Shown here: positions 18,631 through 27,315 of the stretch, piece by piece
Layout of the letters: the number at the start of each line of letters is the position of its first letter
Numbering within the stretch: the first letter of the stretch is position 1
From: Pedobacter insulae
GTDB taxonomy: Bacteria > Bacteroidota > Bacteroidia > Sphingobacteriales > Sphingobacteriaceae
Direction of reading: 5' to 3'
Assembly (NCBI RefSeq): GCF_900113525.1
Contig: NZ_FOPP01000001.1
Coordinates: 310,001 to 374,000 of the forward strand
Length of the DNA stretch: 64,000 nucleotides
Position numbers and translations under genes: made by a program
Notes under the pieces: generated by a model
The model's input: the letters and a program-made list of their open reading frames with translations, nothing else
Databases searched by the model: none
Told to the model about the DNA's origin: nothing

Positions 18631-19841
18631 GAAGTATTATCATATTGATCGGAAGCAGGGTAGTGAATGGCCTATTTGGTCTGCTGCTATTTGTGATGCT
18701 GAAAGAAATGATCAGTATTACCGGCTATAGCAGCTTTTCAAGCAGTTATGCTAACCTTACCTTGCTTTCTACGTTGGCGGGGGGAGTTTTAAGCGGATTA
18801 TTGTTAAAAAATGCCTTTCATTTGGGTTCTATCTATAAGCATATCATTTACTTCTATACCGCGTTTTTTATGGCCTTAATTATTGTGCCCTTAGAGCTGG
18901 CTATTTTACTAAATGTATTTAACCATATCTCCCGCTTTGCCATCTATTTTTTTATCCTGGGCCATCTCATCAGTTCTGTGGTGCTCATCCACTATCAGCT
19001 TAACCAGCAGTTTTTAAAAATGACTATCATAGAGATTTTTAGAACAATTTTCCCTTTGGTATTTATGCTCGTGTTAAAGTATAGTTTTCACGTTACGGTA
19101 TTGTCTATTGATCATGTTATCCTAATAATGGCTTTGGGCAATTTACTGGGCTTCTTTTTTTTTATTCGCATTTGCCGCCTCTCCATCTCGGCAAAAATGG
19201 CCTCTATCAAAGCGTATCTATCGGTTAAGTTAAAGTCCGATTTATCGTACGGTTTTAGCTTTGCTTCTTTTAATGCCCTTGCACAGTTAATTATTGTGCG
19301 CGATCGCGATCTTATTGTTGCCAACCCCGATGCAGTTCAAAGTTCTAAAGTAGCCTATACGGCAGATCAGTTAACGAAAATTACCAATGGTGTGCTGTTT
19401 CCCTTAAACACCAAAGTATCAAGCGAGGTGGGAGGGCTAATCAGAGATGGTAAACAACAGTCGTTTTACCGCCGTCTTTTTAAATATTCCCTGTTCACCT
19501 TGGTTGCCGGTAGCATCATTATTGCCGGTATTTTAGGATTTACTTATCTTTACCATCATTTGCGGGTGTTTAATACCATAGATTTGATGGCAGTTGTTTA
19601 CTATGGGCTGGCGAATACCATTTATTTGGCTTGCCTTATTTATCAGAAACGGTATGATTATAGCAGGTTTAAGCTCCTACCCACGCTTTTATTGCTTGCG
19701 GCAGGGATGTTTGCCTTTTTATTAATTGATTTTGTAAAGATCGAATTGAGCTTCTTCTTTGTTTCGGCTACTTTATTCGGATTGTTTTTATGGATTTCGA
19801 CCTGGTTTTTACCTTCACATAAACTTGTACTAAAGCATTGA
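18627..19841 (+). CDS. Wzx-type flippase-like membrane protein
   Basis: 404 aa and almost wholly hydrophobic, with around 10-12 membrane segments (for example FLLFVMLKEMISITGYSSFS near the start and LFGLFLWISTWFL near the end). The N-terminal pattern of alternating helices with a polar loop (SSYANLTLLSTLAGGVLSG) fits the MOP/polysaccharide-transport superfamily. Its start overlaps the previous stop by 4 bp. It probably moves the lipid-linked oligosaccharide of the first locus to the periplasmic face. Confidence 0.75.
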   Translation: MRSIIILIGSRVVNGLFGLLLFVMLKEMISITGYSSFSSSYANLTLLSTLAGGVLSGLLLKNAFHLGSIYKHIIYFYTAFFMALIIVPLELAILLNVFNHISRFAIYFFILGHLISSVVLIHYQLNQQFLKMTIIEIFRTIFPLVFMLVLKYSFHVTVLSIDHVILIMALGNLLGFFFFIRICRLSISAKMASIKAYLSVKLKSDLSYGFSFASFNALAQLIIVRDRDLIVANPDAVQSSKVAYTADQLTKITNGVLFPLNTKVSSEVGGLIRDGKQQSFYRRLFKYSLFTLVAGSIIIAGILGFTYLYHHLRVFNTIDLMAVVYYGLANTIYLACLIYQKRYDYSRFKLLPTLLLLAAGMFAFLLIDFVKIELSFFFVSATLFGLFLWISTWFLPSHKLVLKH

Positions 19842-20770
19842 TCAATTTAACAGCCTATAGAGAAATTAAAGTTGTTGAGCAATTAGCCGTGTTTTTGTTG
19901 TGGGCAATTGCCTGCACCATCACTTTGGTTTTTAAGGGCTATTATAACCAAGATCTGGGGGTTTCTGTTTTCGTGATCCAAAGCTTAGAAGGGGTTAAGT
20001 TTTTAGAGGCGCTAGAAACCAATTCGGTGATCTTTTGGTTGTTAAGAATTTTGGGCGACAGTTTTGTGTTTAATGGCGATTACCTGCTGCTCATCTATTG
20101 CTTCTATATTGTTGTGCAATCTTATATTATCCTGTGTTTAGTGAGGTATGCCGGCTTTTATCATACGGCCTTGGTGATATTGATTGTTTTTTTTACGGTA
20201 ATTCTTAATCAGATGCGTTTTGGTATTGCCATCAGTTTAATGTTAACCACCCATTTCGATGAAAATGAAAGTCCGGTTAAAAGAGGCTTAATGTGGGTGC
20301 TCATTGCTTTGTTCCATATTTTTGTAGGCGGTTTTTATCTTCTCTATCTTGCTACCCGCAAATTCAACTATCTCATTTATGTGTTTGCCGTTGTGGCGCT
20401 TATTGGTTATTCGAGCCTTACTATTTTATTGGAAGACAGCAGGTATCTTTATTACCTGGAAGAGGATGCCGCGAGGGGCTCGTTCTCCTTTTTATTGTAT
20501 TTGGCTATTTATGGCGTGGCATTTATCAACCTCGATTATTTTCACCGGTTGTTTTTCGGGCTGCTTTTAATCATTGCCGGGGCATCTTACAGCCTTGCGT
20601 CGGTTAGTTCCCGTTTAAGCGAACTATCTATTATATTTTTATTAGTTATTCTTGCCCAAAAAGAAATTTCTACCTTGGCCAAGTTATTACTACTGTTTTT
20701 AAGTGCGGGTTTCTTTTTTTACAGAGCCTACAATTGGTTTGTACTGGGCTTAGTGCCCATGGCGCCTTAA
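19838..20770 (+). CDS. EpsG/Wzy-like polymerase membrane protein
   Basis: 310 aa from a TTG start that overlaps the flippase stop (TTGA). About eight membrane segments are present. The segment FFTVILNQMRFGIAISLMLT recalls the conserved RxxIAxxL block of EpsG-type polymerases. It is shorter than the usual 340-370 aa. Function is inferred from topology and operon position. Confidence 0.62.
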   Translation: MINLTAYREIKVVEQLAVFLLWAIACTITLVFKGYYNQDLGVSVFVIQSLEGVKFLEALETNSVIFWLLRILGDSFVFNGDYLLLIYCFYIVVQSYIILCLVRYAGFYHTALVILIVFFTVILNQMRFGIAISLMLTTHFDENESPVKRGLMWVLIALFHIFVGGFYLLYLATRKFNYLIYVFAVVALIGYSSLTILLEDSRYLYYLEEDAARGSFSFLLYLAIYGVAFINLDYFHRLFFGLLLIIAGASYSLASVSSRLSELSIIFLLVILAQKEISTLAKLLLLFLSAGFFFYRAYNWFVLGLVPMAP

Positions 20771-20783
20771 TTTTTAATGATAC

Positions 20784-21587
20784 ATGATAAACCCTACCTA
20801 TACCATCCTCGTTAACTCTTCCGATAATTTTGAAGATTGCTGGGATCCATTTTTTACCCTTTACCAAAAATACTGGAACGTTGCCAACGTGCCTATTTTG
20901 CTCAATACCGAATTTAAAACTGGCTATCGTTTTGGCAACTTGCCTATTAAGTGTAGTGCTGCCAATGCAGCAAGTCCCGGCCGCAGGTTAAGCTGGAGCG
21001 AGTGCTTAATGACCGCACTGCAGCAAATTGATACCGACCTGGTGCTTTACCTGCAAGAAGATTATTTTATCGAAGCGCCGGTAAATGCCGCACTTATTGA
21101 AGAAATGGTTAAGATGATGCAAGCCAATGAAGAGATTAAATACATTGGGCTTACCCATTTTGGCAATTTCCCCCCTTTTGCCCCCTGGGCTGCAGACGGT
21201 AGGGTGGTAAAGGTGTTAAATTCCCGTTACCGCATCTCAACACAAGCCGGTATTTGGCGTAGGGATACTTTATTAAATTACCTTAAGCCCGAAGAAAATG
21301 GGTGGATGTTCGAGATTTTTGGTACGCAACGGGCCAAGCTGCGCAATGAGTTGTTTTTAACGCTTAACCGTGAGGCACCCCCGGCTGTTTTATATACGCA
21401 TACGGGCATTATTAAAGGTAAATGGCATCCGGCTATGCCGGCTTTATTTGCCAAAAACGGCATTGCGGTTGATTTTGCACGAAGGGGCCTTTACCGCGCC
21501 AAGCCTTTTCTATTACGGAAGTTAGAAACAGGCATGAAATTATTGAAAGATCCCTTTGTTTTTTATAAAGGTATGAAAGGCAAATAA
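20784..21587 (+). CDS. Putative glycosyltransferase
   Basis: 267 aa. The N-terminal YTILVNSSDNFEDCWDPFFT and the acidic segment DTDLVLYLQEDYFIEAPVN (about 85-105) suit a GT-A-like fold with an ED in place of DxD. No strong family name can be assigned. The stop overlaps the start of the GT4 gene by one base (AATGA). A 13-bp gap separates it from the polymerase gene. Confidence 0.55.
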   Translation: MINPTYTILVNSSDNFEDCWDPFFTLYQKYWNVANVPILLNTEFKTGYRFGNLPIKCSAANAASPGRRLSWSECLMTALQQIDTDLVLYLQEDYFIEAPVNAALIEEMVKMMQANEEIKYIGLTHFGNFPPFAPWAADGRVVKVLNSRYRISTQAGIWRRDTLLNYLKPEENGWMFEIFGTQRAKLRNELFLTLNREAPPAVLYTHTGIIKGKWHPAMPALFAKNGIAVDFARRGLYRAKPFLLRKLETGMKLLKDPFVFYKGMKGK

Positions 21588-22819
21588 TGAAAGTTTGGAT
21601 CATTAACCCTTATGGCAATATCCCTGGCGAGGGCTGGCGCACCTATCGCACTACGTTAATAGCCGATGCTTTTGCCGCTAAAGGGCATGAGGTAATATCG
21701 TGGGTGTCCAATATCCAGCACCGCAGTAAGGCAAAGCGAGCCGAAGGTTGGAAAGATGTAGTGGTTAACCCCAACTATTTGATCAAGATTGTACCCTCAA
21801 CCAGTTACGAAGGGCACATCTCTGTTGCACGAATTAAGTATGAGCGCAATTATGCGAAGAACATAAAGAATTTCGTGGCCCAGCACACCGCTGAGGATCT
21901 TAAACCCGATCTCATCATTTTAGGCGAGCCGGCACTTTTTATTGCCGATATTGTTTTAGACATTGTTAAGTATACGCAGGCCAAGTTACTGGTTGATGTG
22001 TTAGATTTATGGCCGGAACTTTTTCATATTTTATTGCCAAATAAGCTCGCATTTCTGGGCAAGGTTATTTTCTCGCCCCTTTACTATCGGAGAGACAGGT
22101 TGTTCAAAAAGGCCAATGGGGTTATCGCAGTGGCTAAAGATTATCTCGAATTGGCACTCAAAGCAAACCCAGCCTTGCCACATGAGGTGGTTTACATTGG
22201 GGTAGATGTGCAGGAGGTGAAAGCACTGCAAGGGGGCACATTTGAGAGTCCTATCCTGCAGCAATTAACCAAGCAGCCTCATGAGATTTGGGTGGTTTAC
22301 GCGGGCACCTTAGGCCCTAGTTACGATATTAAAACTATTATAGCCTGCGCTCAAATACTGGCAGTAAAAGCACCTTTTGTAAAAATAATTATTGCGGGCG
22401 ACGGTCCTTTGCACGAGCTTGTGAGCCAACCGCGGGTTAACTTGGTGTATGTAGGCAGTTTGCATACGCAGGATGTGGGTTTGCTATATCAACAATGCGA
22501 TTTGGCTTTATCCAGCTATGTAAGCGGCTCTACCGTATCCATGCCGTTAAAGGCTTATGATTATTTAGCTGCGGGATTACCGCTGGTTAATTCTTTAGGT
22601 CGCGACCTGGGTAATTTTGTGCGGAGTAAAAAAATAGGCCTCCAATACAAAGCCGAAAATGCCCTAGCCATGGCCGAAGCGATTGTAACGCTGGTAAATG
22701 ATGGCGATTTACGTAAACAAATGAGTGCTAACGCCTTGGCTTTGGCGGTTGATTTTGATGCGGGAAGTCAGCATAAAAAAGTAGTAAGTTTAGCAGAAAA
22801 AATTTTAAGTAAAAGCTAA
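21587..22819 (+). CDS. Glycosyltransferase family 4
   Basis: 410 aa with a GT-B fold. The N-terminal domain opens KVWIINPYGNIPGEGWRTYR. The C-terminal donor-binding half has VVYAGTLGPSYDIKTII, IIIAGDGPLHELV and the acidic region MPLKAYDYLAAGLPLVNS. It transfers a sugar to a lipid-linked acceptor on the cytoplasmic face. It resembles the GT4 enzyme at 56168-57406 in role and also sits beside a DegT aminotransferase and a PglC-like transferase. Confidence 0.88.
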   Translation: MKVWIINPYGNIPGEGWRTYRTTLIADAFAAKGHEVISWVSNIQHRSKAKRAEGWKDVVVNPNYLIKIVPSTSYEGHISVARIKYERNYAKNIKNFVAQHTAEDLKPDLIILGEPALFIADIVLDIVKYTQAKLLVDVLDLWPELFHILLPNKLAFLGKVIFSPLYYRRDRLFKKANGVIAVAKDYLELALKANPALPHEVVYIGVDVQEVKALQGGTFESPILQQLTKQPHEIWVVYAGTLGPSYDIKTIIACAQILAVKAPFVKIIIAGDGPLHELVSQPRVNLVYVGSLHTQDVGLLYQQCDLALSSYVSGSTVSMPLKAYDYLAAGLPLVNSLGRDLGNFVRSKKIGLQYKAENALAMAEAIVTLVNDGDLRKQMSANALALAVDFDAGSQHKKVVSLAEKILSKS

Positions 22820-22841
22820 CAATTAGGTAATTTGGCATTTG

Positions 22842-22874
22842 TTTTGTCGGCTTGCGATTGCCTTTATAAATTTG
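22842..22874 (+). promoter_or_regulatory. Candidate promoter for the GNAT-DegT-sugar transferase genes
   Basis: A TTTTG (22842-22846) and TAAATTTG (22867-22874) are separated by 20 bp, close to the Bacteroidota -33/-7 spacing. The -7 box lies 21 nt before the ATG at 22896. The 76-bp gap is the only sizeable break in this operon, so the last three genes may have their own start. Confidence 0.5.
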
Positions 22875-22895
22875 TAGTTTTACTATTATACCTTA

Positions 22896-23504
22896 ATGAA
22901 TAAAGAGATTAACCTAACAACCTTAACCGTGGCCGATGCCAAGGATATTGCTATCTTACATTTTAAGGCTTTTAAAGGTTTTTTTCTAACCTCATTGGGC
23001 GTAAATTTTTTGAAGATATTTTATCAGGGTGTTTTAAAGCACCAGCAGAGCGTTGCTGTTGGCGCTTATACACAAGATAGGGAGCTCATAGGTTTTGCTA
23101 TTGGCACCAAACAACCACTGGGGTTTTATGGCGCTGTCTTAAAAAAGAATTGGGTTAAACTAGGTTTTTCGGCCTTGCCTAACCTCCTAACCGACCCGAG
23201 TAAAATTAAGCGTTTGTTAACCAGTTTAACTACCAAAGCAAATGCCGACTTTCAGCATACGCCTACGTTGTTGTCTATTTGTGTATCAAATTCGCAACAG
23301 GCAAAGGGAATTGGGGGTATTGTGCTGGGTGCTTTTGAAGCCGAACTAAAAAAAAATAAGCTCGATACATTGGTATTAGCAACAGATGCGTTAAATAATG
23401 AGCACGCAAATAGATTTTATTGCAATAACAATTATATCTTTGTGAAATCTTTTTTGCAAGGAAATAGAGAAATGAACTTATATAGTAAGACACTGCCCCT
23501 ATGA
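22896..23504 (+). CDS. GNAT-family N-acetyltransferase
   Basis: 202 aa. The acetyl-CoA loop is SQQAKGIGGIVLGAFEAEL near 130-148, matching the Q/RxxGxG pattern. The C-terminal ALNNEHANRFYCNNNYIFV fits the last strands of the fold. It overlaps the DegT aminotransferase gene by 4 bp. The pair probably makes an N-acetylated amino sugar: the aminotransferase adds the amino group and this enzyme acetylates it. Confidence 0.8.
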   Translation: MNKEINLTTLTVADAKDIAILHFKAFKGFFLTSLGVNFLKIFYQGVLKHQQSVAVGAYTQDRELIGFAIGTKQPLGFYGAVLKKNWVKLGFSALPNLLTDPSKIKRLLTSLTTKANADFQHTPTLLSICVSNSQQAKGIGGIVLGAFEAELKKNKLDTLVLATDALNNEHANRFYCNNNYIFVKSFLQGNREMNLYSKTLPL

Positions 23505-24730
23505 AAATCCCTTTTTCTCCTCCATTTGTTGATGATGATGTGCTGAAGGAAGTAGCGGATACTTTACGATCTGGATGGATTACCACCGGTCCTAAGGTAA
23601 AGGCTTTGGAGCAGGAGATTAATAAACTCACCGGGTGTCAGCAAACTTTATGTGTAAACTCGTGGACATCGGGTGCTATCCTTACTTTAAAATGGCTGGG
23701 GGTTAAAGCGGGCGATGAAGTGATTGTACCTGCCTATACTTATGCGGCTACGGCATTAAGTGTAATTCATTGTGGTGCCACACCAATATTGGTTGATGTT
23801 CTTCCTGATTTTAATATAGACCCGGCTGCGGTGGCAAAGGCGATTACTGCCAAAACAAAAGCTATTATTGCGGTAGATATAGCTGGTTTAATGTGCGATT
23901 ATGATCGGTTAAAAGAAATCGTATCGGCACCCGAAGCGCTAGCGCAGTTTAATGCCGAAAGTGATGTGCAGCAGAAAATGGGGCGTGTGATGGTAATTGC
24001 CGATGCGGCACACTCCATCGGGGCAAAATATAAGCATCTTAATTCTGGCGTTTGTGCAGATGTGAATATCTTCTCGATGCATGCTGTAAAAAATATTACT
24101 ACGGCAGAGGGCGGTGCCATTAGCCTGCACTTGCCGGCTTCTTTTAATGCGCAAGAGGTTTATGAATTAATGCGGTTATGGTCGCTTAACGGACAAACGA
24201 AAGATGCTTTTAGCAAGAGCAACGGAAGTGGGTGGCGCTACGATATTTTATTTGACGGTTTAAAAGTAAACATGCCGGATATTTGTGCGGCTATTGGTTT
24301 AGCGCAGATTAAAAAGTATAACCATAATTTAATTGTTGAGCGCAAACGCATTGCCCAACAATACGAAGCTTATTTTACCAGCCGGTCTTGGGCACAGCTT
24401 CCCATACTTAAAGATGAGCATCGCGAAACCTGTTACCATTTATATGCCTTGCGCATTGTTGGGATCACCGAAATTGAGCGGGATGAAATGATTGCGCATA
24501 TTGTAAAGCTAGGGGTTGCGGTAAACGTGCATTTTTTACCCTTGCCAATGCTTACAACGTTTAAGAACAAAGGTTTTGATATTAAGGATTTCCCGGTTTC
24601 TTATGATAATTATGCCAGAGAAATCTCGCTACCTATATACCCTCAACTTACTACCGAACAGGTTAATTTTATCTGTTCTGCGGTAGAAGATTCATACCAT
24701 ACTGTAAAGGCTAGTGAAAAGATTGCTTGA
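23501..24730 (+). CDS. DegT/DnrJ/EryC1-family sugar aminotransferase
   Basis: 409 aa. The PLP-binding lysine is K197 in SMHAVKNITTAEGG. The aspartate that pairs with the PLP nitrogen is in VIADAAHSIGAKY. It has a typical N-terminal GWITTGPKVKALEQEINKLT and C-terminal INLTTEQ-like end. It aminates a 4-keto nucleotide sugar. No 4,6-dehydratase is encoded in this operon, so the keto substrate must come from elsewhere, possibly from the PglF- or PseB-type enzymes of the second locus. Confidence 0.9.
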   Translation: MKIPFSPPFVDDDVLKEVADTLRSGWITTGPKVKALEQEINKLTGCQQTLCVNSWTSGAILTLKWLGVKAGDEVIVPAYTYAATALSVIHCGATPILVDVLPDFNIDPAAVAKAITAKTKAIIAVDIAGLMCDYDRLKEIVSAPEALAQFNAESDVQQKMGRVMVIADAAHSIGAKYKHLNSGVCADVNIFSMHAVKNITTAEGGAISLHLPASFNAQEVYELMRLWSLNGQTKDAFSKSNGSGWRYDILFDGLKVNMPDICAAIGLAQIKKYNHNLIVERKRIAQQYEAYFTSRSWAQLPILKDEHRETCYHLYALRIVGITEIERDEMIAHIVKLGVAVNVHFLPLPMLTTFKNKGFDIKDFPVSYDNYAREISLPIYPQLTTEQVNFICSAVEDSYHTVKASEKIA

Positions 24731-25307
24731 TGTACTGATCGCTTTTATTGGCTTGCTCTTACTACTTCCCTTTTTGTTGTTGTTAAGTATTTTTATTCTC
24801 CTTAGTTCAAAAGGCCCGGCGCTCTATAAACAAAGTAGGGTTGGCCAGTTTAACCGCGACTTTAAGTTGTTAAAATTCCGCACCATGTATCCCAATGCCG
24901 AAAAGGATGGTTTATTAACCTTGGGCGACAGGGATGAAAGGATTACGCCGATTGGGTATTTTTTGCGCAAGTTTAAGTTAGATGAATTGCCGCAGTTAAT
25001 TAACGTGCTAAAGGGCGACATGAGCCTCGTTGGTCCGCGGCCAGAAGTACGTAAATATGTGAACTTGTATACTCCTGCGCAATTAAAGGTATTAGCTTTA
25101 AAGCCGGGCATTACCGATATGGCTTCTATCAAGTATGTAGACGAGAATGTTGTTTTGGCGCAGTACGATGATCCGGAGCAGGCCTACATCAAGCATATTA
25201 TGCCCGATAAGATCAATATCAATCTACAATCCAGCCACCTCAGCCAATCGGCCTGGGGCTCTTTAAAAATTATTGGGTACACGGTAAAGTCTATTTTGGC
25301 AAAGTAA
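24714..25307 (+). CDS. Initiating sugar-1-phosphate transferase (PglC/WcaJ C-terminal type)
   Basis: 197 aa from GTG 24714, overlapping the aminotransferase by 17 bp. One N-terminal hydrophobic re-entrant helix (LLDVLIAFIGLLLLLPFLLL) is followed by the catalytic core: RVGQFNRDFKLLKFRTM, then [20 protein letters not shown] with the Asp-Glu dyad, and PRPEVRKY. It attaches a sugar phosphate to undecaprenyl phosphate and so starts the repeat unit. This small monotopic form matches PglC more than the larger WbaP. Confidence 0.92.
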   Translation: MKRLLDVLIAFIGLLLLLPFLLLLSIFILLSSKGPALYKQSRVGQFNRDFKLLKFRTMYPNAEKDGLLTLGDRDERITPIGYFLRKFKLDELPQLINVLKGDMSLVGPRPEVRKYVNLYTPAQLKVLALKPGITDMASIKYVDENVVLAQYDDPEQAYIKHIMPDKININLQSSHLSQSAWGSLKIIGYTVKSILAK

Positions 25308-25340
25308 AGTGTCCTTGCGACTCCCGTCCTAGCGTAATTC

Positions 25341-25489
25341 CGTCATTGCGAGCGCAGCGAAGCAATCTAAGTCCGCACTTGGTTATTCGGTCAATCGCCT
25401 TGCGAAATCCCGTCATTGGGTAGTCCCGTCATTGCGAGCGCAGCGAAGCAATCTAGTCGTGAGATTGCTTCGCTGCGCTCGCAATGACG
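25341..25489. repeat. Hairpin repeats after the first polysaccharide operon
   Basis: A left half (25341-25368), a fragment at 25411, and a full 63-bp element at 25427-25489 whose 28-nt arms are perfectly complementary around the loop AGTCGTG. It lies between the convergent sugar transferase and hipA genes, where a strong hairpin could act as a two-way terminator. Confidence 0.85.
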
Positions 25490-25536
25490 ATAAATAGTAT
25501 ATCAATCTCAAATTGATCTGACTTATAATGCTAATT

Positions 25537-26784
25537 TTAACCAAACCTAAAAGCGGTAGCCATGATCTCTTGTTGCCCTCGTGGGATTTTCATTTTTTTT
25601 GCCACCTCTTTCCAGGTGCCCACAGTTTTTTTTACCTCGCCAAAAATATGGTCCATTTGCTGCTGGTTCAACCTGAAATATTCTCCCACCTGAAATGCAA
25701 GGTCGAAATCTAACGCATTACTGTTGCTATCAATGGTTAGTGCCAGCCCCTGTTTGTCGATTGATGGATTGATGTCGAATGCAGGGGACAGCTTCCACCC
25801 CCCGGGTGTCAAAAGGAAACCATGGTTTCTCAAGTGGTCATCGGTATTGGATATCGCGATGTTGAAAATAATCCTTCTCCATAATTGTTGGAGGTCTTTT
25901 TCTATGTAGGCACCATTGCTCTGAATAAATTCTGCGATGTCCAGATAACCCACGTCTTCTGATATTGCACCTTCTCTATTGCCAGTCATAGTCATTGCCG
26001 ATGAGAAATGGATGCGCTGTTTTCCGTGGCGATCAAAACGTTTTGTCGAAAACGTGCCGTATGTTCCGGCAATATAATCAAGCTTACTTTCTGCCATTTC
26101 GATATTTGTATTAATGGCAAGCTCATAGGCAAGGAATTCCCATGCCCCTTTATCTATTGTGTCGTTTTTGGAGGGAAATTTGGCAATCCATAACTGTCCA
26201 TTTTCATCAAGGATATTTGCTTTTGGTCTTGCCCCTCCTAGTGATGAACCAGGTGCAATTAATATTTCAAGCCATTCTTTTATATTCTCGTCATTCTCAT
26301 TTTTTTCAAAACGATCGGCACTGTCCTGTAATTCTCTTAGATGTGCCCAGGGTGGTGTTGGTCTGTCATGGTTGTCATCAAGGAAAGGCCCATTTCGATC
26401 AAGTTTGAAGCGAAGGGCACCCATTCTGCTTTCATCATTTACGCCCAGTAGAAAATCGATATCATATAGCGTTGGTGCCGTTTTTTTATCTGCTCTCGCA
26501 AGGTCGGCAGCACGCCTTTTCATCAATGTCCTTCCCCAGGTGTCGGGCATGGAATCCATAAACACACCAAAATTTTCCTTACCCGAGGGGTATTGAGGTC
26601 CAGAAAACTGTCCCAGATCAGGGTCAAGCAGAAAAAAATCAGCACTTTTTATCCATTGTGGGTGATATTCAAAGCTGAATGCTTTTTTGCCTTTGGCCAG
26701 TGTAGCGGTCAATATTCCAATTTCTCTCGGTTCTGCCATAGGCGCCCAGTGGGCGTAGATGTAGATGTCTGTTTTATCAGCCAT
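25537..26784 (-). CDS. hipA: HipA-type serine/threonine kinase toxin
   Basis: 415 aa. The N-terminal subdomain (1-110) fits the HipA N-domain (YPSGKENFGVFMDSMPDTWG). The kinase core has GSSLGGARPKA (179-189), the ATP-binding lysine in WIAKFPSKND (K202), the catalytic segment NTDDHLRNHG (313-322) and AFDINP (335-340) in place of DFG. These kinases phosphorylate a translation-related target (glutamyl-tRNA synthetase in the known case) and cause growth arrest. All key residues are present. It overlaps the upstream hipB gene by 8 bp. Confidence 0.92.
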   Translation of the reverse strand: MADKTDIYIYAHWAPMAEPREIGILTATLAKGKKAFSFEYHPQWIKSADFFLLDPDLGQFSGPQYPSGKENFGVFMDSMPDTWGRTLMKRRAADLARADKKTAPTLYDIDFLLGVNDESRMGALRFKLDRNGPFLDDNHDRPTPPWAHLRELQDSADRFEKNENDENIKEWLEILIAPGSSLGGARPKANILDENGQLWIAKFPSKNDTIDKGAWEFLAYELAINTNIEMAESKLDYIAGTYGTFSTKRFDRHGKQRIHFSSAMTMTGNREGAISEDVGYLDIAEFIQSNGAYIEKDLQQLWRRIIFNIAISNTDDHLRNHGFLLTPGGWKLSPAFDINPSIDKQGLALTIDSNSNALDFDLAFQVGEYFRLNQQQMDHIFGEVKKTVGTWKEVAKKMKIPRGQQEIMATAFRFG

Positions 26785-27082
26785 TATCTGTCTGGGCTAG
26801 AAGTTGTAGATCCTGAAGTTTACGGCCAAACTCATCGTCGCTAGCCAATTTGTAGAAATCATCCTGTAAGTTCATTGCCCGAAGGACGTTGAAATACGCA
26901 CCTATGGATACATTAGGACTTCCTTTCTCTATGCTGGTGAGGGTATTTCTGTTCAGCCCTGCCCGTTCGGCAATTTGGAGAATGGTTAATCCCCTTCGTT
27001 TTCTCGCCAGCTTGATATTCTCTCCTAAGATTTGGAGAACCTTTTGATGCTTAGGAAATAGGATTGGTTTTTTAGTTCTCAT
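26777..27082 (-). CDS. hipB: HipB-type XRE antitoxin
   Basis: 101 aa. The Cro/CI helix-turn-helix lies at about 18-75 (ENIKLARKRRGLTILQIAER and LNRNTLTSIEKGSPNVSIGA). The C-terminal tail is short (LASDDEFGRKLQDLQLLAQT). It precedes hipA with an 8-bp overlap, the usual antitoxin-first order, and should bind the toxin and repress its own promoter. Confidence 0.9.
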   Translation of the reverse strand: MRTKKPILFPKHQKVLQILGENIKLARKRRGLTILQIAERAGLNRNTLTSIEKGSPNVSIGAYFNVLRAMNLQDDFYKLASDDEFGRKLQDLQLLAQTDNG

Positions 27083-27097
27083 TGCTTAATATTTTAG

Positions 27098-27116
27098 GCA
27101 TAGTATTCAAATATGC
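27098..27116. promoter_or_regulatory. Inverted repeat GCATA-N9-TATGC upstream of hipB
   Basis: A 5-bp dyad with a 9-bp spacer lies 16 bp upstream of the hipB start, a position suited to a HipB operator. The arms differ from the E. coli HipB site, as expected for a distant relative. Confidence 0.4.
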
Positions 27117-27164
27117 TGATAATATCTAGCAATTTAAAATTTAATTTATTTTAGCCCCTCATGG

Positions 27165-27188
27165 GATGAGGGTTGATACAAACTATCC
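27165..27188 (+). repeat. 24-bp direct repeat, left copy flanking the Fic gene
   Basis: Begins GATGAGGGTTGATACAAACT and is identical over 24 bp to 28207-28230. The right copy overlaps the last codons of the fic gene, so the left copy looks like a leftover fic 3' end. Both copies are followed within about 25 bp by the start of a hairpin repeat (a remnant at 27211-27222 here). Confidence 0.85.
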
Positions 27189-27233
27189 GGCGGTGCGTTG
27201 TCATAACCTTCGTCATTGCGAGCTGTAGACTGC

Positions 27234-27300
27234 TGCCGCTATCGGCAAGAAGTAGGTGGTTTTGTATATTTTTGTCATATCTTTGCCGATATCGGCAAAG
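27234..27300 (+). promoter_or_regulatory. Fic-gene promoter with two palindromic operators
   Basis: A perfect 20-bp palindrome CTTTGCCGATATCGGCAAAG (27281-27300) overlaps the -7 box TATCTTTG (27278-27285). An imperfect relative, TGCCGCTATCGGCA (27234-27247), is centred 50 bp upstream. The encoded protein has its own N-terminal helix-turn-helix-like segment, so autoregulation is the simplest reading. Confidence 0.65.
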
Positions 27301-27315
27301 ATGCAGGTAAAATAT

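Noticed and set aside
22820..22895. Possible tRNA or small RNA in the 76-bp gap
   Set aside because: No cloverleaf or anticodon-arm pattern can be drawn. The gap is explained by a -33/-7 promoter.
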